DNA from: a virus
Direction: 5' to 3' (one strand)
Length of the DNA stretch: 21,997 nt
IMG/VR virus record: IMGVR_UViG_3300018428_000220
Location: 1-21,997 of that record
This document shows, in pieces, positions 14,061 through 21,997 of this stretch; position 1 is the stretch's first letter, and each line of letters begins with the position of its first letter. The translations under genes and the position numbers were made by a program. A model generated the notes under the pieces. It was not told where the DNA came from. It was given only the letters and a program-made list of their open reading frames with translations, and ran no database searches.

Positions 14061-14916
14061 TTGCGTCCTCCTTGTTCTTCAGCTCATTAATAAGCTTGGT
14101 AATAGTTAAAAATTTAACAATTGAATTGTCATTAATTTCTTCATTATTTAAGGCAACTATTGAAGATCTGACTCTATCAACTTTTTCAATAAGTATATTA
14201 TTAGACTCTGTGTCTTCAAAGTCTTCAAGCAGTCTTATTACATTATTTCTTTTTTCATTCAGGTAAGCCTTGAGATAATTTCTATCTTCTTCGCCGTAAA
14301 AAACGTAGTGAGAAATAATTTCTCTCTCTTCTCTTGATAGATTTTGATATTTTTGATTGATTTTCTCAGTCATAAGCTTAAAAACTAGCTTATCTGAGTT
14401 TGAAGCATCGACTTCTTGCTGCATTTTATCAATTTCATGACTAGATTTTTCACTTAAAAGATGTTCACCAATTTTCTTTTCAAATTCTATTAAGACTCCA
14501 ATGTCAGGAGCATCTTCTCGCCACTCATTAATTGCTATCTGAATAGAGCCTAATGTTCTGTAATTAGGAACATTTTGATAGAAAAAATCCTGCTTGTTTA
14601 GAGTGTAGTTAATGTCTCTTATGAGCGCAGACTTTTCTTTATTTAGCTTTTCTTGATCAATATTTCTCGCAGCTCTTTTAGCCTCGCTCAAGATTGATGC
14701 AACGATATGTGTGTCTGTTACTGTTGAGTTTGACAAAGCATGAAAGAGTCTGAATTCTTTATAAAGCTCTGTGTTTTTAGCAAATCTTTTTTCAATAATC
14801 TTTGTTGCTTTTTTAGCGTCAGATTTTTTACCTTCAATAATACAGTTCGTAACATACTGAACTAAAAGTTCATATATTATTCCTACATTTCTCTTTTTGT
14901 TGTGTTTGACTGTCAT
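14053..14916 (-). CDS. Helical protein between portal and protease, unknown
   Basis: Protein of 287 residues, nearly all alpha-helical and Lys/Glu/Asn-rich. It starts MTVKHNKKRNVGIIYELLVQ and has a conserved-looking block around FYQNVPNYRTLGSIQIAINE. I do not recognise a family. Its position, between gp20 and gp21, is where T4 has gp67 and gp68, small core proteins that shape the prohead, so a core role is plausible although it is much larger than either. Overlaps with both neighbours (ATGA at the start, eight bases at the end) make it part of one translational unit. A+T content is very high; in a line of 60 bases near 14101 I count only 11 G or C. Confidence 0.75.
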   Translation of the reverse strand: MTVKHNKKRNVGIIYELLVQYVTNCIIEGKKSDAKKATKIIEKRFAKNTELYKEFRLFHALSNSTVTDTHIVASILSEAKRAARNIDQEKLNKEKSALIRDINYTLNKQDFFYQNVPNYRTLGSIQIAINEWREDAPDIGVLIEFEKKIGEHLLSEKSSHEIDKMQQEVDASNSDKLVFKLMTEKINQKYQNLSREEREIISHYVFYGEEDRNYLKAYLNEKRNNVIRLLEDFEDTESNNILIEKVDRVRSSIVALNNEEINDNSIVKFLTITKLINELKNKEDANV

Positions 14917-16889
14917 TTTTCCTCCTCTGATGAATTGTTCTCAGAGATAACTCCTGTGAAAGTTTTTGGCTTGCCCATCTTCATATCTAGTCTAGAAAGT
15001 GTACTTTTTATCCTGTCAGTCATCTGAGCATTTTGATTAATCTTATTGTCTAAATATTCACTAATATCTAAATCTTCCATTGTTAATTTTGATAAAGCTT
15101 TAAGATCTGACATTTCTCTATTCATACCTGCAACGTCGTTTTGTTTTCTATCACCAGCATCTCGAGGTGTCATACGATGATATTCTTCTGCTCTTCCGGA
15201 TTCTTGATTTCTGCGTTTTTTGCGACGGCGCTCTTCGTATTCATGACGCAACTTATCTCTTTTTTCATCGTCTGTAAGTGAACTGTCATCGTCTTCATCA
15301 ACATCTTCTGACAAAAGAGAGGTTACGTTATCGATTGTTGATTGAATTCTTATCGGAACATTTTCATCTTCTATTGAATCATTTTCTGATAAATCTGGAG
15401 GTCCGCCTAAGTCAATTGATTGTGAAATTTGTGGTTCACCGCCCATTCCCAACCCCACTTCAGGATCTGAAGGTCCTTCTGCAGCTGTGATCTGTGTTGC
15501 TTCGATTTCAAGCTCGAGCATCTTGTCACGCTTCTGTCCTTTTCTAATTGTAGAAATTTCATCTTCAGTGAGGCGAAGAATATTTTTCTGGACCCAGTTT
15601 TTATCAACTAATCCGGGAGTTTGCAATGCAGTCCCGGCTGCTTCAAATCTTGACCTAAACAATTCTAGCTTTTGTTGCTGTGCTATTGTTGAAGGATTAG
15701 AAAGCTTAAGAGAAAAGTCTAATAAATCATTGTCAGAAAAGCCGTGACAATAAAGATGAATAATAGCAATTTTATTCATTTCTGCAAGAACTGTTCTTTG
15801 AACCCTGCTAATTGTCCTAGAAAATCTAATATCTTCTTGAGAAAGAGTTGCTTTGGCACCTAGACCTTCATCGTACCCTAAATAAGCTTTAGGTATCTTG
15901 AGCGCAGCAAAAAGTTTCTTTTGAATATACTCGACATCATTAGTCTCGCCTGCAACTGTACCTCCCGCAAGAGTAACAATATCAGTTCCGGATTCGCTTC
16001 CGCGAACAGGGATAAAATAGTCTTCGTCAACTGAAAGAGGATTATATCTTAAATCTACTCTTCCTGAAGATTGATCAGTAATAGATGCTCTCTTGAGTGT
16101 TGATTGAGCTCTTTCCATGTAAGCAGGAATTTCTTCTGGAGGAACGTTTCCTACATCGATCTTGAAGACACGCCTTTCTGGTGCTCTAACTATTCTATAA
16201 ACAAGCATTGCATCTTCTAAAAGGATAAGTTGTCTCCAAATTCTTCTGGCAGGCTCTAAGACAGAAGATCCGTATGGAATAAACGCATCGTTTCCTAAAA
16301 GACGCATGTGAGAAACTTGCCAATTTTCTAAGACTTGATTTCCTTGTGTAACCCATCTAAACCTGACTGCAAGTGGGTCATTAGGATCAAAGCCTTCTTC
16401 GCGCTCTACTTCTGAAATAGGCATAGGATAAGCATTGATAACACCGTATTCAGGACTTACGTCATTAAACAAAAAGTGATCGCCATATTTACAAAGATTT
16501 CTAACCCAGCTTGTTAAGTTAAAGTCGACATTTAGTGTGTCAAAAAATAAGTCATCAAGCAATTGCTTAATCTTTGTATTGTCAGAGTGAATATGAAGAA
16601 CGTTGCCGTTTTCATCTGCAGCAACAGACTCTTCTGCGTAGATGTCTAAAGCACTACCTATTTCAGGTGTGTATTCCATTTCGCTGAAGTCTGAGTATCT
16701 AGCCATTCTGTCATACGTCCCGTATGCAGACATTGCATTGCTGTATACTTTACTCTGATTTTTTCTAAATATTTCAAATGCAGAAGACGTGTATTTGTCG
16801 TCAGGCTTAATGAGTTTACGCTTGACAACAGGGCCAGACCTAAAAAGTCTGGTAAGTCTTCTGAATAGATTTGAATTGCTCTCTGCCAT
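14913..16889 (-). CDS. gp20: Portal vertex protein gp20-like
   Basis: Dodecameric portal through which DNA is packaged and ejected; it nucleates prohead assembly and docks the terminase. It has 658 residues, longer than T4 gp20 (524). T4-type features include FSEMEYTPEIGSALDIYAEE (about 70-90), the QSSGRVDLRYNPLSVDEDYF block, IVTLAGGTVAGETNDVEYIQ and KKLFAALKIPKAYLGYDEGL. A charged, Lys/Arg/Asp-rich C-terminal tail of over 100 residues with no clear fold (DDEKRDKLRHEYEERRRKKR) is extra. AAGGA precedes the ATG. It follows the terminase by 11 bases and overlaps the next gene by four. Confidence 0.93.
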   Translation of the reverse strand: MAESNSNLFRRLTRLFRSGPVVKRKLIKPDDKYTSSAFEIFRKNQSKVYSNAMSAYGTYDRMARYSDFSEMEYTPEIGSALDIYAEESVAADENGNVLHIHSDNTKIKQLLDDLFFDTLNVDFNLTSWVRNLCKYGDHFLFNDVSPEYGVINAYPMPISEVEREEGFDPNDPLAVRFRWVTQGNQVLENWQVSHMRLLGNDAFIPYGSSVLEPARRIWRQLILLEDAMLVYRIVRAPERRVFKIDVGNVPPEEIPAYMERAQSTLKRASITDQSSGRVDLRYNPLSVDEDYFIPVRGSESGTDIVTLAGGTVAGETNDVEYIQKKLFAALKIPKAYLGYDEGLGAKATLSQEDIRFSRTISRVQRTVLAEMNKIAIIHLYCHGFSDNDLLDFSLKLSNPSTIAQQQKLELFRSRFEAAGTALQTPGLVDKNWVQKNILRLTEDEISTIRKGQKRDKMLELEIEATQITAAEGPSDPEVGLGMGGEPQISQSIDLGGPPDLSENDSIEDENVPIRIQSTIDNVTSLLSEDVDEDDDSSLTDDEKRDKLRHEYEERRRKKRRNQESGRAEEYHRMTPRDAGDRKQNDVAGMNREMSDLKALSKLTMEDLDISEYLDNKINQNAQMTDRIKSTLSRLDMKMGKPKTFTGVISENNSSEEEK

Positions 16890-16900
16890 TTATTTAATCC

Positions 16901-18520
16901 TTACTTAATAACCCACATGTAGTCACTTAATATATTACTACGACTTCTCGTATTATTTAAATCTTGTTTCACGTTGTTAGTCAATCCGCTGCTGTTTGGA
17001 CTTGAACTATAAACACCAGTTGGAGCAAATACTTGCTCAGGAGTGTCGTTATAAGATCTTTGATTTTTTGACATCGCAGCAAGCATAGCATCGTTTAGTC
17101 CTGCATTTGACTTTGAATAATCAGATGCACCATCAAAGAGCCATGAGCCAATTGCCAAACTCATGACTAAGTCATCATTAAAACCTGCTCTTGCTTGAGC
17201 TCGACCGGTATTCCAAGTAAACACCTTAAGTTCTTCATAAAATCTAGAGGAGTAAGAGATCAACTGCCTATTTCTAAGAAGTTCTTCTAGCTTTGCCAGC
17301 ACGGTGCTTCTTGTCTTTCCATTTGTGTTAAATCCAGCGATGTCTGCAGAAGAGGGAGGAACATAGTCACCAATGTAGACTTGTTTCTTTTTTCTGTAAT
17401 AAAGCTTAGGATATTTAAGATCTTGTAATTTTAAAATTGTCGCATAACCATAAGAATTATTTTCTGGACAAACTAACGCTTTGTTATATTTTAAACCAAA
17501 TTCATTTATAAGCTCAGCAAAATTATCGGGCCTGATTTTACCCTTATACTCAGCAACAACTTCAGATGTTTCTGTGTCAATTATGTGAAACGTTGAATAG
17601 TCTTTTGAGTCGCCTCTTGATACGTCAGCAGATAAAATATAATTGTTTGCGCTAAGAGGATACTTCCATATCCAAACGTTCCTATCAAAACCTTGTCTTT
17701 CTACCGGTGGCTTAACAATTGTTCTCATCCATTCTAGAGCATTGCTGTCCAAGAATGTTTCACCTGATGTAGCAAAATCGCACAAGTACTCCTGCGCAAT
17801 CTGTCTTCTGTTCATGTTTTTAGTTGTTTTTTCAAACCACTCATCATCTCTTTCTGGATGCACATTCCACGGAAGATTGATGGCATTGAATTCATTAAGA
17901 CCTGCTTCTGCATCAACATAAAGTTGATGATACTGGCCACCGACGCCGTTAGGTGTGGACAAGATAATAACTCTACCACCGGTTGAAATTGTAGGATAAA
18001 TACCCGTCCAGATTGTGTCAAAGTTTCTAACGAACGCAGCCTCGTCAACGATTAGAAGCGAAAGTGCTTCTGAGCGCCCAGCATCTTCAGATGTTGGAAT
18101 TGCTTGTATTTGTGATCCGTGACTAAATTTAATTTTTTGCTTATTGTTTTCAACAATGTCAGCTAAGATCATCCACTTAGGAAGAGATCTTATCATTGTC
18201 TTAACTTTAGTAATAAAGTTCTGAGCAACTGTTAGCTTGGTAGCAATAATCAGAATATTCTTTTCTTTCTGAAATATCGCCATCCATACTGCATATGCAG
18301 CGACTAGAGTTGAAAGCCCTAACTGTCTAGACTTGAGAACTATATTAAATCTATGCTCAAGAAACTCTTCTACACAATCATCCTGAAAAGGGAACGTTTC
18401 AAAAGGAATAAGGCCCTTAACAGGATGCTGAATTTTTAGATAATTTTTAAAGAAATAATTTGGATCTTTTCCACACTTGATTATTTCTTTAACTTGTAGC
18501 TGCTTATTATACTTCGCCAT
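16901..18520 (-). CDS. gp17: Terminase large subunit gp17-like
   Basis: Packaging motor with ATPase and nuclease domains; it cuts concatemeric DNA and pumps it into the prohead. It has 539 residues. ATPase motifs are Walker A KSRQLGLST (63-71), Walker B LLIVDEAAF (155-163, E160) and coupling motif ILSTPNG (186-192). The RNase-H-like nuclease has SADVSRGDSKDYS (D299), PENNSYGY (E353) and FNDDLVMSLA (D449/D450). Walker A has LS where T4 has KT at the fifth and sixth positions. The start ATG sits in the loop of a small hairpin and lacks a clear Shine-Dalgarno. No small terminase (gp16) was found nearby. Confidence 0.95.
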   Translation of the reverse strand: MAKYNKQLQVKEIIKCGKDPNYFFKNYLKIQHPVKGLIPFETFPFQDDCVEEFLEHRFNIVLKSRQLGLSTLVAAYAVWMAIFQKEKNILIIATKLTVAQNFITKVKTMIRSLPKWMILADIVENNKQKIKFSHGSQIQAIPTSEDAGRSEALSLLIVDEAAFVRNFDTIWTGIYPTISTGGRVIILSTPNGVGGQYHQLYVDAEAGLNEFNAINLPWNVHPERDDEWFEKTTKNMNRRQIAQEYLCDFATSGETFLDSNALEWMRTIVKPPVERQGFDRNVWIWKYPLSANNYILSADVSRGDSKDYSTFHIIDTETSEVVAEYKGKIRPDNFAELINEFGLKYNKALVCPENNSYGYATILKLQDLKYPKLYYRKKKQVYIGDYVPPSSADIAGFNTNGKTRSTVLAKLEELLRNRQLISYSSRFYEELKVFTWNTGRAQARAGFNDDLVMSLAIGSWLFDGASDYSKSNAGLNDAMLAAMSKNQRSYNDTPEQVFAPTGVYSSSPNSSGLTNNVKQDLNNTRSRSNILSDYMWVIK

Positions 18521-18527
18521 GGCGAAG
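18512..18527 (-). promoter_or_regulatory. Hairpin enclosing the terminase start codon
   Basis: CTTCGCCATGGCGAAG is a perfect 16-base palindrome. In the mRNA it would fold as a 6-bp stem CUUCGC/GCGAAG with loop CAUG, placing the initiator AUG in the loop. No GGAG-like site is present upstream. This could limit or time terminase synthesis. Confidence 0.5.
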
Positions 18528-18543
18528 ATAAATATACTGCTCG

Positions 18544-18924
18544 CTAGCTTATTTCAAAAACGTGAACTTGACGAACGAGAGCTGTGCCTTTATCTGAGTA
18601 TGAGTGATAATTCATTAGTTCAACTGAAGAGTCGTTTGAGAGTTCTTTCGTCTTGAGCGCTCTGCCAGCTTTCTCTTTGAATAGTTTTTTGACATTTGAC
18701 AAACAATCTTTTCCAATTTTCTTTAAATCTTTCTCAGACTCTTTAGCTGCTTGCTGCATCTGATTTCTGTCTCCCAGATTTACAATCATCATGCAGGTCA
18801 TTCTGAGCCTGTCTTCTCCTGTTATTTTCATAACACATTTAATTGATCCAGTATATGATTGAAATGCTGCTCCGTACAAATCTTCAACAACGGTACTTAA
18901 GATATTTGTCTCTTCGAAATTCAT
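18544..18924 (-). CDS. Unknown small protein
   Basis: Protein of 126 residues that I do not recognise. It is a mix of beta-rich N-terminus (SYTGSIKCVMKITGEDRLRM then TCMMIVNLGD), a Lys-rich helix (QQAAKESEKDLKKIGKDCLS) and a beta C-terminus (TALVRQVHVFEIS), an alpha/beta layout of a small complete domain. No membrane segment or signal peptide is seen. The ATG overlaps the previous stop (ATGA), and GGAG lies five bases upstream inside the previous gene's last codons. It sits just before the terminase, 23 bases away. Confidence 0.7.
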   Translation of the reverse strand: MNFEETNILSTVVEDLYGAAFQSYTGSIKCVMKITGEDRLRMTCMMIVNLGDRNQMQQAAKESEKDLKKIGKDCLSNVKKLFKEKAGRALKTKELSNDSSVELMNYHSYSDKGTALVRQVHVFEIS

Positions 18925-19199
18925 TTTATCTCCTGCCTTTTAGACGCATTAATAATTAGCCTCTTTCTACCATTTATGTATTTTCTTATTACACTTTTTT
19001 TAGGGCGCCACCCTTCTGACCACTCTTTTTTTCGAGATTCAACAAACGTAAGATAACATTCATGACAACAGGAATGATCAGAATGACTCTGGTGATCACG
19101 TTCTCCTCCTAATATAAATCCACATAGATTACAAAAGAAGTGATCTCTAGAGCTGCTCTCTCCTTCTCTAACAAACTTAATTTCATACTGCTTGGACAT
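18921..19199 (-). CDS. Small zinc-binding protein
   Basis: Protein of 92 residues with a metal-binding cluster: C23-x2-C26, then H36, H39, H42 and C44, C45, C48 in GGERDHQSHSDHSCCHECYL. This resembles a zinc finger or ribbon. The rest is basic (KKEWSEGWRPKKSVIRKYIN then GRKRLI), so nucleic-acid binding is plausible. It overlaps the 3' end of the Mre11-Rad50 fusion by 17 bases and the next gene by four. I recall similar small finger proteins beside gp17 in other aquatic phages but cannot name a family. Confidence 0.75.
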   Translation of the reverse strand: MSKQYEIKFVREGESSSRDHFFCNLCGFILGGERDHQSHSDHSCCHECYLTFVESRKKEWSEGWRPKKSVIRKYINGRKRLIINASKRQEIK

Positions 19200-21997
19200 A
19201 AGAATCTACTCCTGACTTCATGATATCAATTGTATTATCAACAATATCTTTTATCTGGTCGATGTGAGAAATCACCAAAATATTCTTAAATGATTTTTTA
19301 AGTGATTGTAGAAGTCTACCACAAGCTGCCAAGTTTGTTTCATCCAAAGATCCAAACCCTTCATCAATTATAAGCATCGAAGACTTAGGAAGCGAAGAAA
19401 CATTAATAAGCGCAACACGAATAGCAAGTGAAGAAATCATCTTTTCCATTCCCGAGCCTAATTCAACAATTCGCTTTGAATCTCCATAATCAATAAATAC
19501 ATCCATTGCATTAGACTCTAAGTCTGCTTCTAGAACAACTGTAAATGCAACAACACCCTTGAGAATCTTTGATATTTCTTTATTAATCTTAGGAAGAAGT
19601 GAATTAATAATCTGTACTGGAATGCCTCGCTTAGAAGTGGCTTGAATAAAAAGATCTTGTACTTTGAGTTGTGTATTTAGTTCATCAAATTTCTTTTTAG
19701 ACTTTTCTGCATTTTCAATTGAAAGTCTAATTCCTTCAATAATACGAATCTTATCTATTCTGTTTTCGTCATTTGAGCGTAAAGATTTTTTCTTAGAATC
19801 AAGAAGCCTAGACACGCCTGACATGTCGCTTTCTGGATCTTGCCCGTCAAATCGCTTTCGCAAGTCTTCGCTTATTCTCTTTCTTGTTTTGTATTCATTT
19901 TGAAGATTTTCTAGATCATTTTGTGTAGACTGAATCTTAACTCTATCGTTAGAGATCTTTGTGACTAATTCTGATTTTTTCTGTATTATCGAATTGTATT
20001 TTTCAATCTTTTCTTCGTAATTTTCTTTCTTTATTTTTTTGTATGATGTTGACAAGTCGTCGATGTTGGTCTGAAGCTTGTTAACCTTCTCTCTCTTTTC
20101 TTCAATTTTGTTTTTGTTTCGGTGAGAATCTTTAATAAATTTGCATGTAGGGAAATTATCACCACAAGGAACTTCAAGAAGTCTTTTAACAGATTTCTCC
20201 ATTGCATCAAGCTCGGTGGTCTCTGCCTTTAAAAATCCTTTGAGCTCCCACAGTGTCTTTACCAGCCCTTTAGAAGAAGAGTATTTTTCTTTCACATCGT
20301 CTATGTCAAAAGAATCTATAAAGTCTTGAATTTTTTTAATTTTTGCTTCTGTGTCAAAAATAGACTCTTTGTATTCGTCTAGATTTTCTTGCTTTAAATC
20401 AATTTTTTCCTGTAAGGAAGCTGCGAGGTTTTCTGCATCTTCGACTTCTGTCACAGTGACAAAGTCTCGGTCTGTATTTTTAAGCACTTCTTTTGTAAGT
20501 TCTTCAATTTCGCTTTCTAACGCAGATTTTTCTTGATTGATCTTGTCAAGAATAGTTTGATTGTGACTCATCTTAATATTTAAATCATCAATCTGCTTAG
20601 ACCAACTGCTTTCAGCTGTGAACTGTTTAAGTTCTGATCTCAGGTCAGAAGTTTCTTTCTTAGCAATTTCATTCATGTCATCAAATACACTCATATCTAA
20701 AAAGCTAGATAGAATATTTTTTCTTGCAGTGGCTTTTTCTTTGATAAAGACGTTCATCTCGCCCTGAGAAGCAAGACTAGTCATATGGAATTCTTCCGAA
20801 GTGCCTATCATTGAGCGAAGAATTTTTTCAGATTCGCGGCGCTGTTCTTCTGTCTTGTCAGTTACAATATTACCTGCGCTGTCAAGCTGATAGACTTTTA
20901 AATTAGTAGGTGCCCAAACATTATTTTTTGTAGTTTTCTTTACAGTCTCTCTAATAACTCTAAAAGGGACACCGTTTACTGATATGTCGATCTCTGTCTT
21001 GCACTGATTTTTTCTTGAATTAATAATGTGAATATTCTTAATCGAACCGCGATCTGACGTGTTGAATAATCCATACGCAATTGTTCCGATTATAGAAGAT
21101 TTACCTCTTGCATTTCTACCAAATATACCTGTAATACCTGGGAGCTTATCTAAGTTTATTTCATTAGACTCACCATAACAAAATGTATTATCAAATGAGA
21201 TTTTATTAATTCCCCACTTAACATTGCGCAAATCAGAATTTTCTTGAGTAACTTCTGAGAGATACGTCGCAGTTACTTTGTCTAGCTCATCCCACTCTTC
21301 TTCTTTGATATTACTACCTGCGTAATACTGTCGCATTAGATCTTTCATTACTTTTGGATCTCTGAGATTAAGAGAATCAGTCTTGCTTTCTTTTATCTTT
21401 TCAGCAGAAAAAGAGTTATCGATTTTAAATACGACTTCTGTTGCATTTTTTGATTTCTTAAGCGCTTTTTGCAGTGCTCTTGTTTGTGCGGGTGTAATGT
21501 AGTCATTAACAGCACTGATTCTAAAGCGCGAAAGTCTAGAATGAGAAGAACAAGCCTTTACAGTTTTTTCAACGTCACCTCGCCACTCAACAGTGACAAA
21601 TTCATAGTTATTCTTGACAGGATAAAACTCAACGTCAAAATCATCTTTTGATCTAATGTCCCACAGCAAGAATCCTTTTTCGCCATCTTCGCCGTAATTT
21701 TGTTGAATTGTGCTTCCACAATATGCAACTGTCTTCTTAGTGTTTAGAAACTGTCGTTTATGAATATCACCAAGCAGACCAAAATCAAATGCATCAAAAA
21801 AACTAACGGGTACTTCTCCGTCAAGCGACCAATCAATATCTGTTAGCGACCCTGCAACTGCGCCATGAAAAAGTGCAATCGACACGTTCTCTGTGGGTTT
21901 TACCTTGTCCCAATTTTCTTCATCAAAACAAGAAAAGACACACCAGTCAAACCCTGGTATGCCAGTTGGATATACTCCTGAATCTTTATAGAGAAAG
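19183..21997 (-). CDS. gp47/gp46: Recombination nuclease, gp47-gp46 (Mre11-Rad50) single-chain fusion, 5' truncated by window
   Basis: The frame is open from the right edge to 19183 (938 codons; N-terminus outside). Residues below count from the GTG at 21885. Mre11/SbcD part: ALFHGAVAGS (4-13), FDFGLLGDIHKRQF (33-46) and AYCGSTIQQNYGE (54-66), matching late phosphoesterase motifs. Rad50/SbcC part begins about residue 224: Walker A GIFGRNARGKSS (253-264), long coiled coils, a possible zinc hook C574-x6-C581, ABC signature-like VELGSGMEKMISS (about 807-819) and Walker B MLIIDEGFGSLDE (about 837-849), followed by VISH. In T4 gp46 and gp47 are separate proteins that form an end-processing nuclease for recombination and host-DNA breakdown. 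Here both are on one chain with no stop or restart between. The same single frame runs through the junction. Confidence 0.92.
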   Translation of the reverse strand, partial: FLYKDSGVYPTGIPGFDWCVFSCFDEENWDKVKPTENVSIALFHGAVAGSLTDIDWSLDGEVPVSFFDAFDFGLLGDIHKRQFLNTKKTVAYCGSTIQQNYGEDGEKGFLLWDIRSKDDFDVEFYPVKNNYEFVTVEWRGDVEKTVKACSSHSRLSRFRISAVNDYITPAQTRALQKALKKSKNATEVVFKIDNSFSAEKIKESKTDSLNLRDPKVMKDLMRQYYAGSNIKEEEWDELDKVTATYLSEVTQENSDLRNVKWGINKISFDNTFCYGESNEINLDKLPGITGIFGRNARGKSSIIGTIAYGLFNTSDRGSIKNIHIINSRKNQCKTEIDISVNGVPFRVIRETVKKTTKNNVWAPTNLKVYQLDSAGNIVTDKTEEQRRESEKILRSMIGTSEEFHMTSLASQGEMNVFIKEKATARKNILSSFLDMSVFDDMNEIAKKETSDLRSELKQFTAESSWSKQIDDLNIKMSHNQTILDKINQEKSALESEIEELTKEVLKNTDRDFVTVTEVEDAENLAASLQEKIDLKQENLDEYKESIFDTEAKIKKIQDFIDSFDIDDVKEKYSSSKGLVKTLWELKGFLKAETTELDAMEKSVKRLLEVPCGDNFPTCKFIKDSHRNKNKIEEKREKVNKLQTNIDDLSTSYKKIKKENYEEKIEKYNSIIQKKSELVTKISNDRVKIQSTQNDLENLQNEYKTRKRISEDLRKRFDGQDPESDMSGVSRLLDSKKKSLRSNDENRIDKIRIIEGIRLSIENAEKSKKKFDELNTQLKVQDLFIQATSKRGIPVQIINSLLPKINKEISKILKGVVAFTVVLEADLESNAMDVFIDYGDSKRIVELGSGMEKMISSLAIRVALINVSSLPKSSMLIIDEGFGSLDETNLAACGRLLQSLKKSFKNILVISHIDQIKDIVDNTIDIMKSGVDSYVQAV

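Noticed and set aside
18525-18535. ATAAATA on the plus strand after the terminase palindrome (also near 11431)
   Set aside because: It points away from any plus-strand gene, so it is unlikely to act as a late promoter.
1-21997. tRNA genes, CRISPR arrays, insertion sequences, integrase or attachment sites
   Set aside because: No cloverleaf-like segment, regular spaced repeats, transposase or recombinase was seen; coding density leaves little room for them.

Overview
The window is a late-gene region of a tailed phage with a T4-type contractile tail (a divergent T4-like myovirus). Eleven products can be recognised from their own sequence: large terminase (gp17), portal (gp20), prohead protease (gp21), scaffold (gp22-like), major capsid protein (gp23), neck proteins gp13 and gp14, tail-sheath stabiliser gp15, tail sheath gp18, a dUTPase, and a recombination nuclease that joins gp47 (Mre11/SbcD-like) and gp46 (Rad50/SbcC-like) in one polypeptide. 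The DNA is A+T-rich apart from the capsid gene, genes are tightly packed with many ATGA or TAATG overlaps, and almost everything is on the minus strand. The general look is that of aquatic or marine T4-like phages, but nothing here identifies the host.

Layout in the direction of transcription (right to left). 21997-19183: the gp47-gp46 fusion, cut by the window edge at its N-terminus. 19199-18544: a small zinc-binding protein and a protein of unknown function. 18520-13449: packaging and prohead genes, namely terminase, portal, a helical protein in the place of T4 gp67/gp68, and prohead protease. 13452-11465: four small unrecognised proteins, two of them largely disordered. 11408-9981: scaffold with a possible second in-frame start. 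9926-8007: major capsid protein, followed by a strong terminator. 7900-7215: a small unknown protein and dUTPase. 6896-7228 is the only convincing plus-strand gene, a small membrane protein with an HExxH motif. 6827-4694: a run of small proteins (coiled coil, virion-like beta protein, two in-frame ORFs separated by one UGA codon, cysteine-rich protein, beta-rich protein). 4633-1: gp13, gp14, gp15 and gp18, the last running off the left edge.

Together the genes cover DNA packaging (gp17 and gp20), prohead building and maturation (gp21, scaffold, gp23), the neck (gp13, gp14) and tail-sheath assembly (gp15, gp18). The order differs from T4: terminase, portal and head genes come first and the neck-sheath block follows. 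No gp16 or gp19 homologue was recognised. Points most worth a second look are the single-chain Mre11-Rad50 fusion with a non-standard zinc hook, the UGA-separated frame pair with flanking hairpins, the internal start in the scaffold gene, the terminase start codon in a hairpin loop, and the lone opposite-strand HExxH gene.
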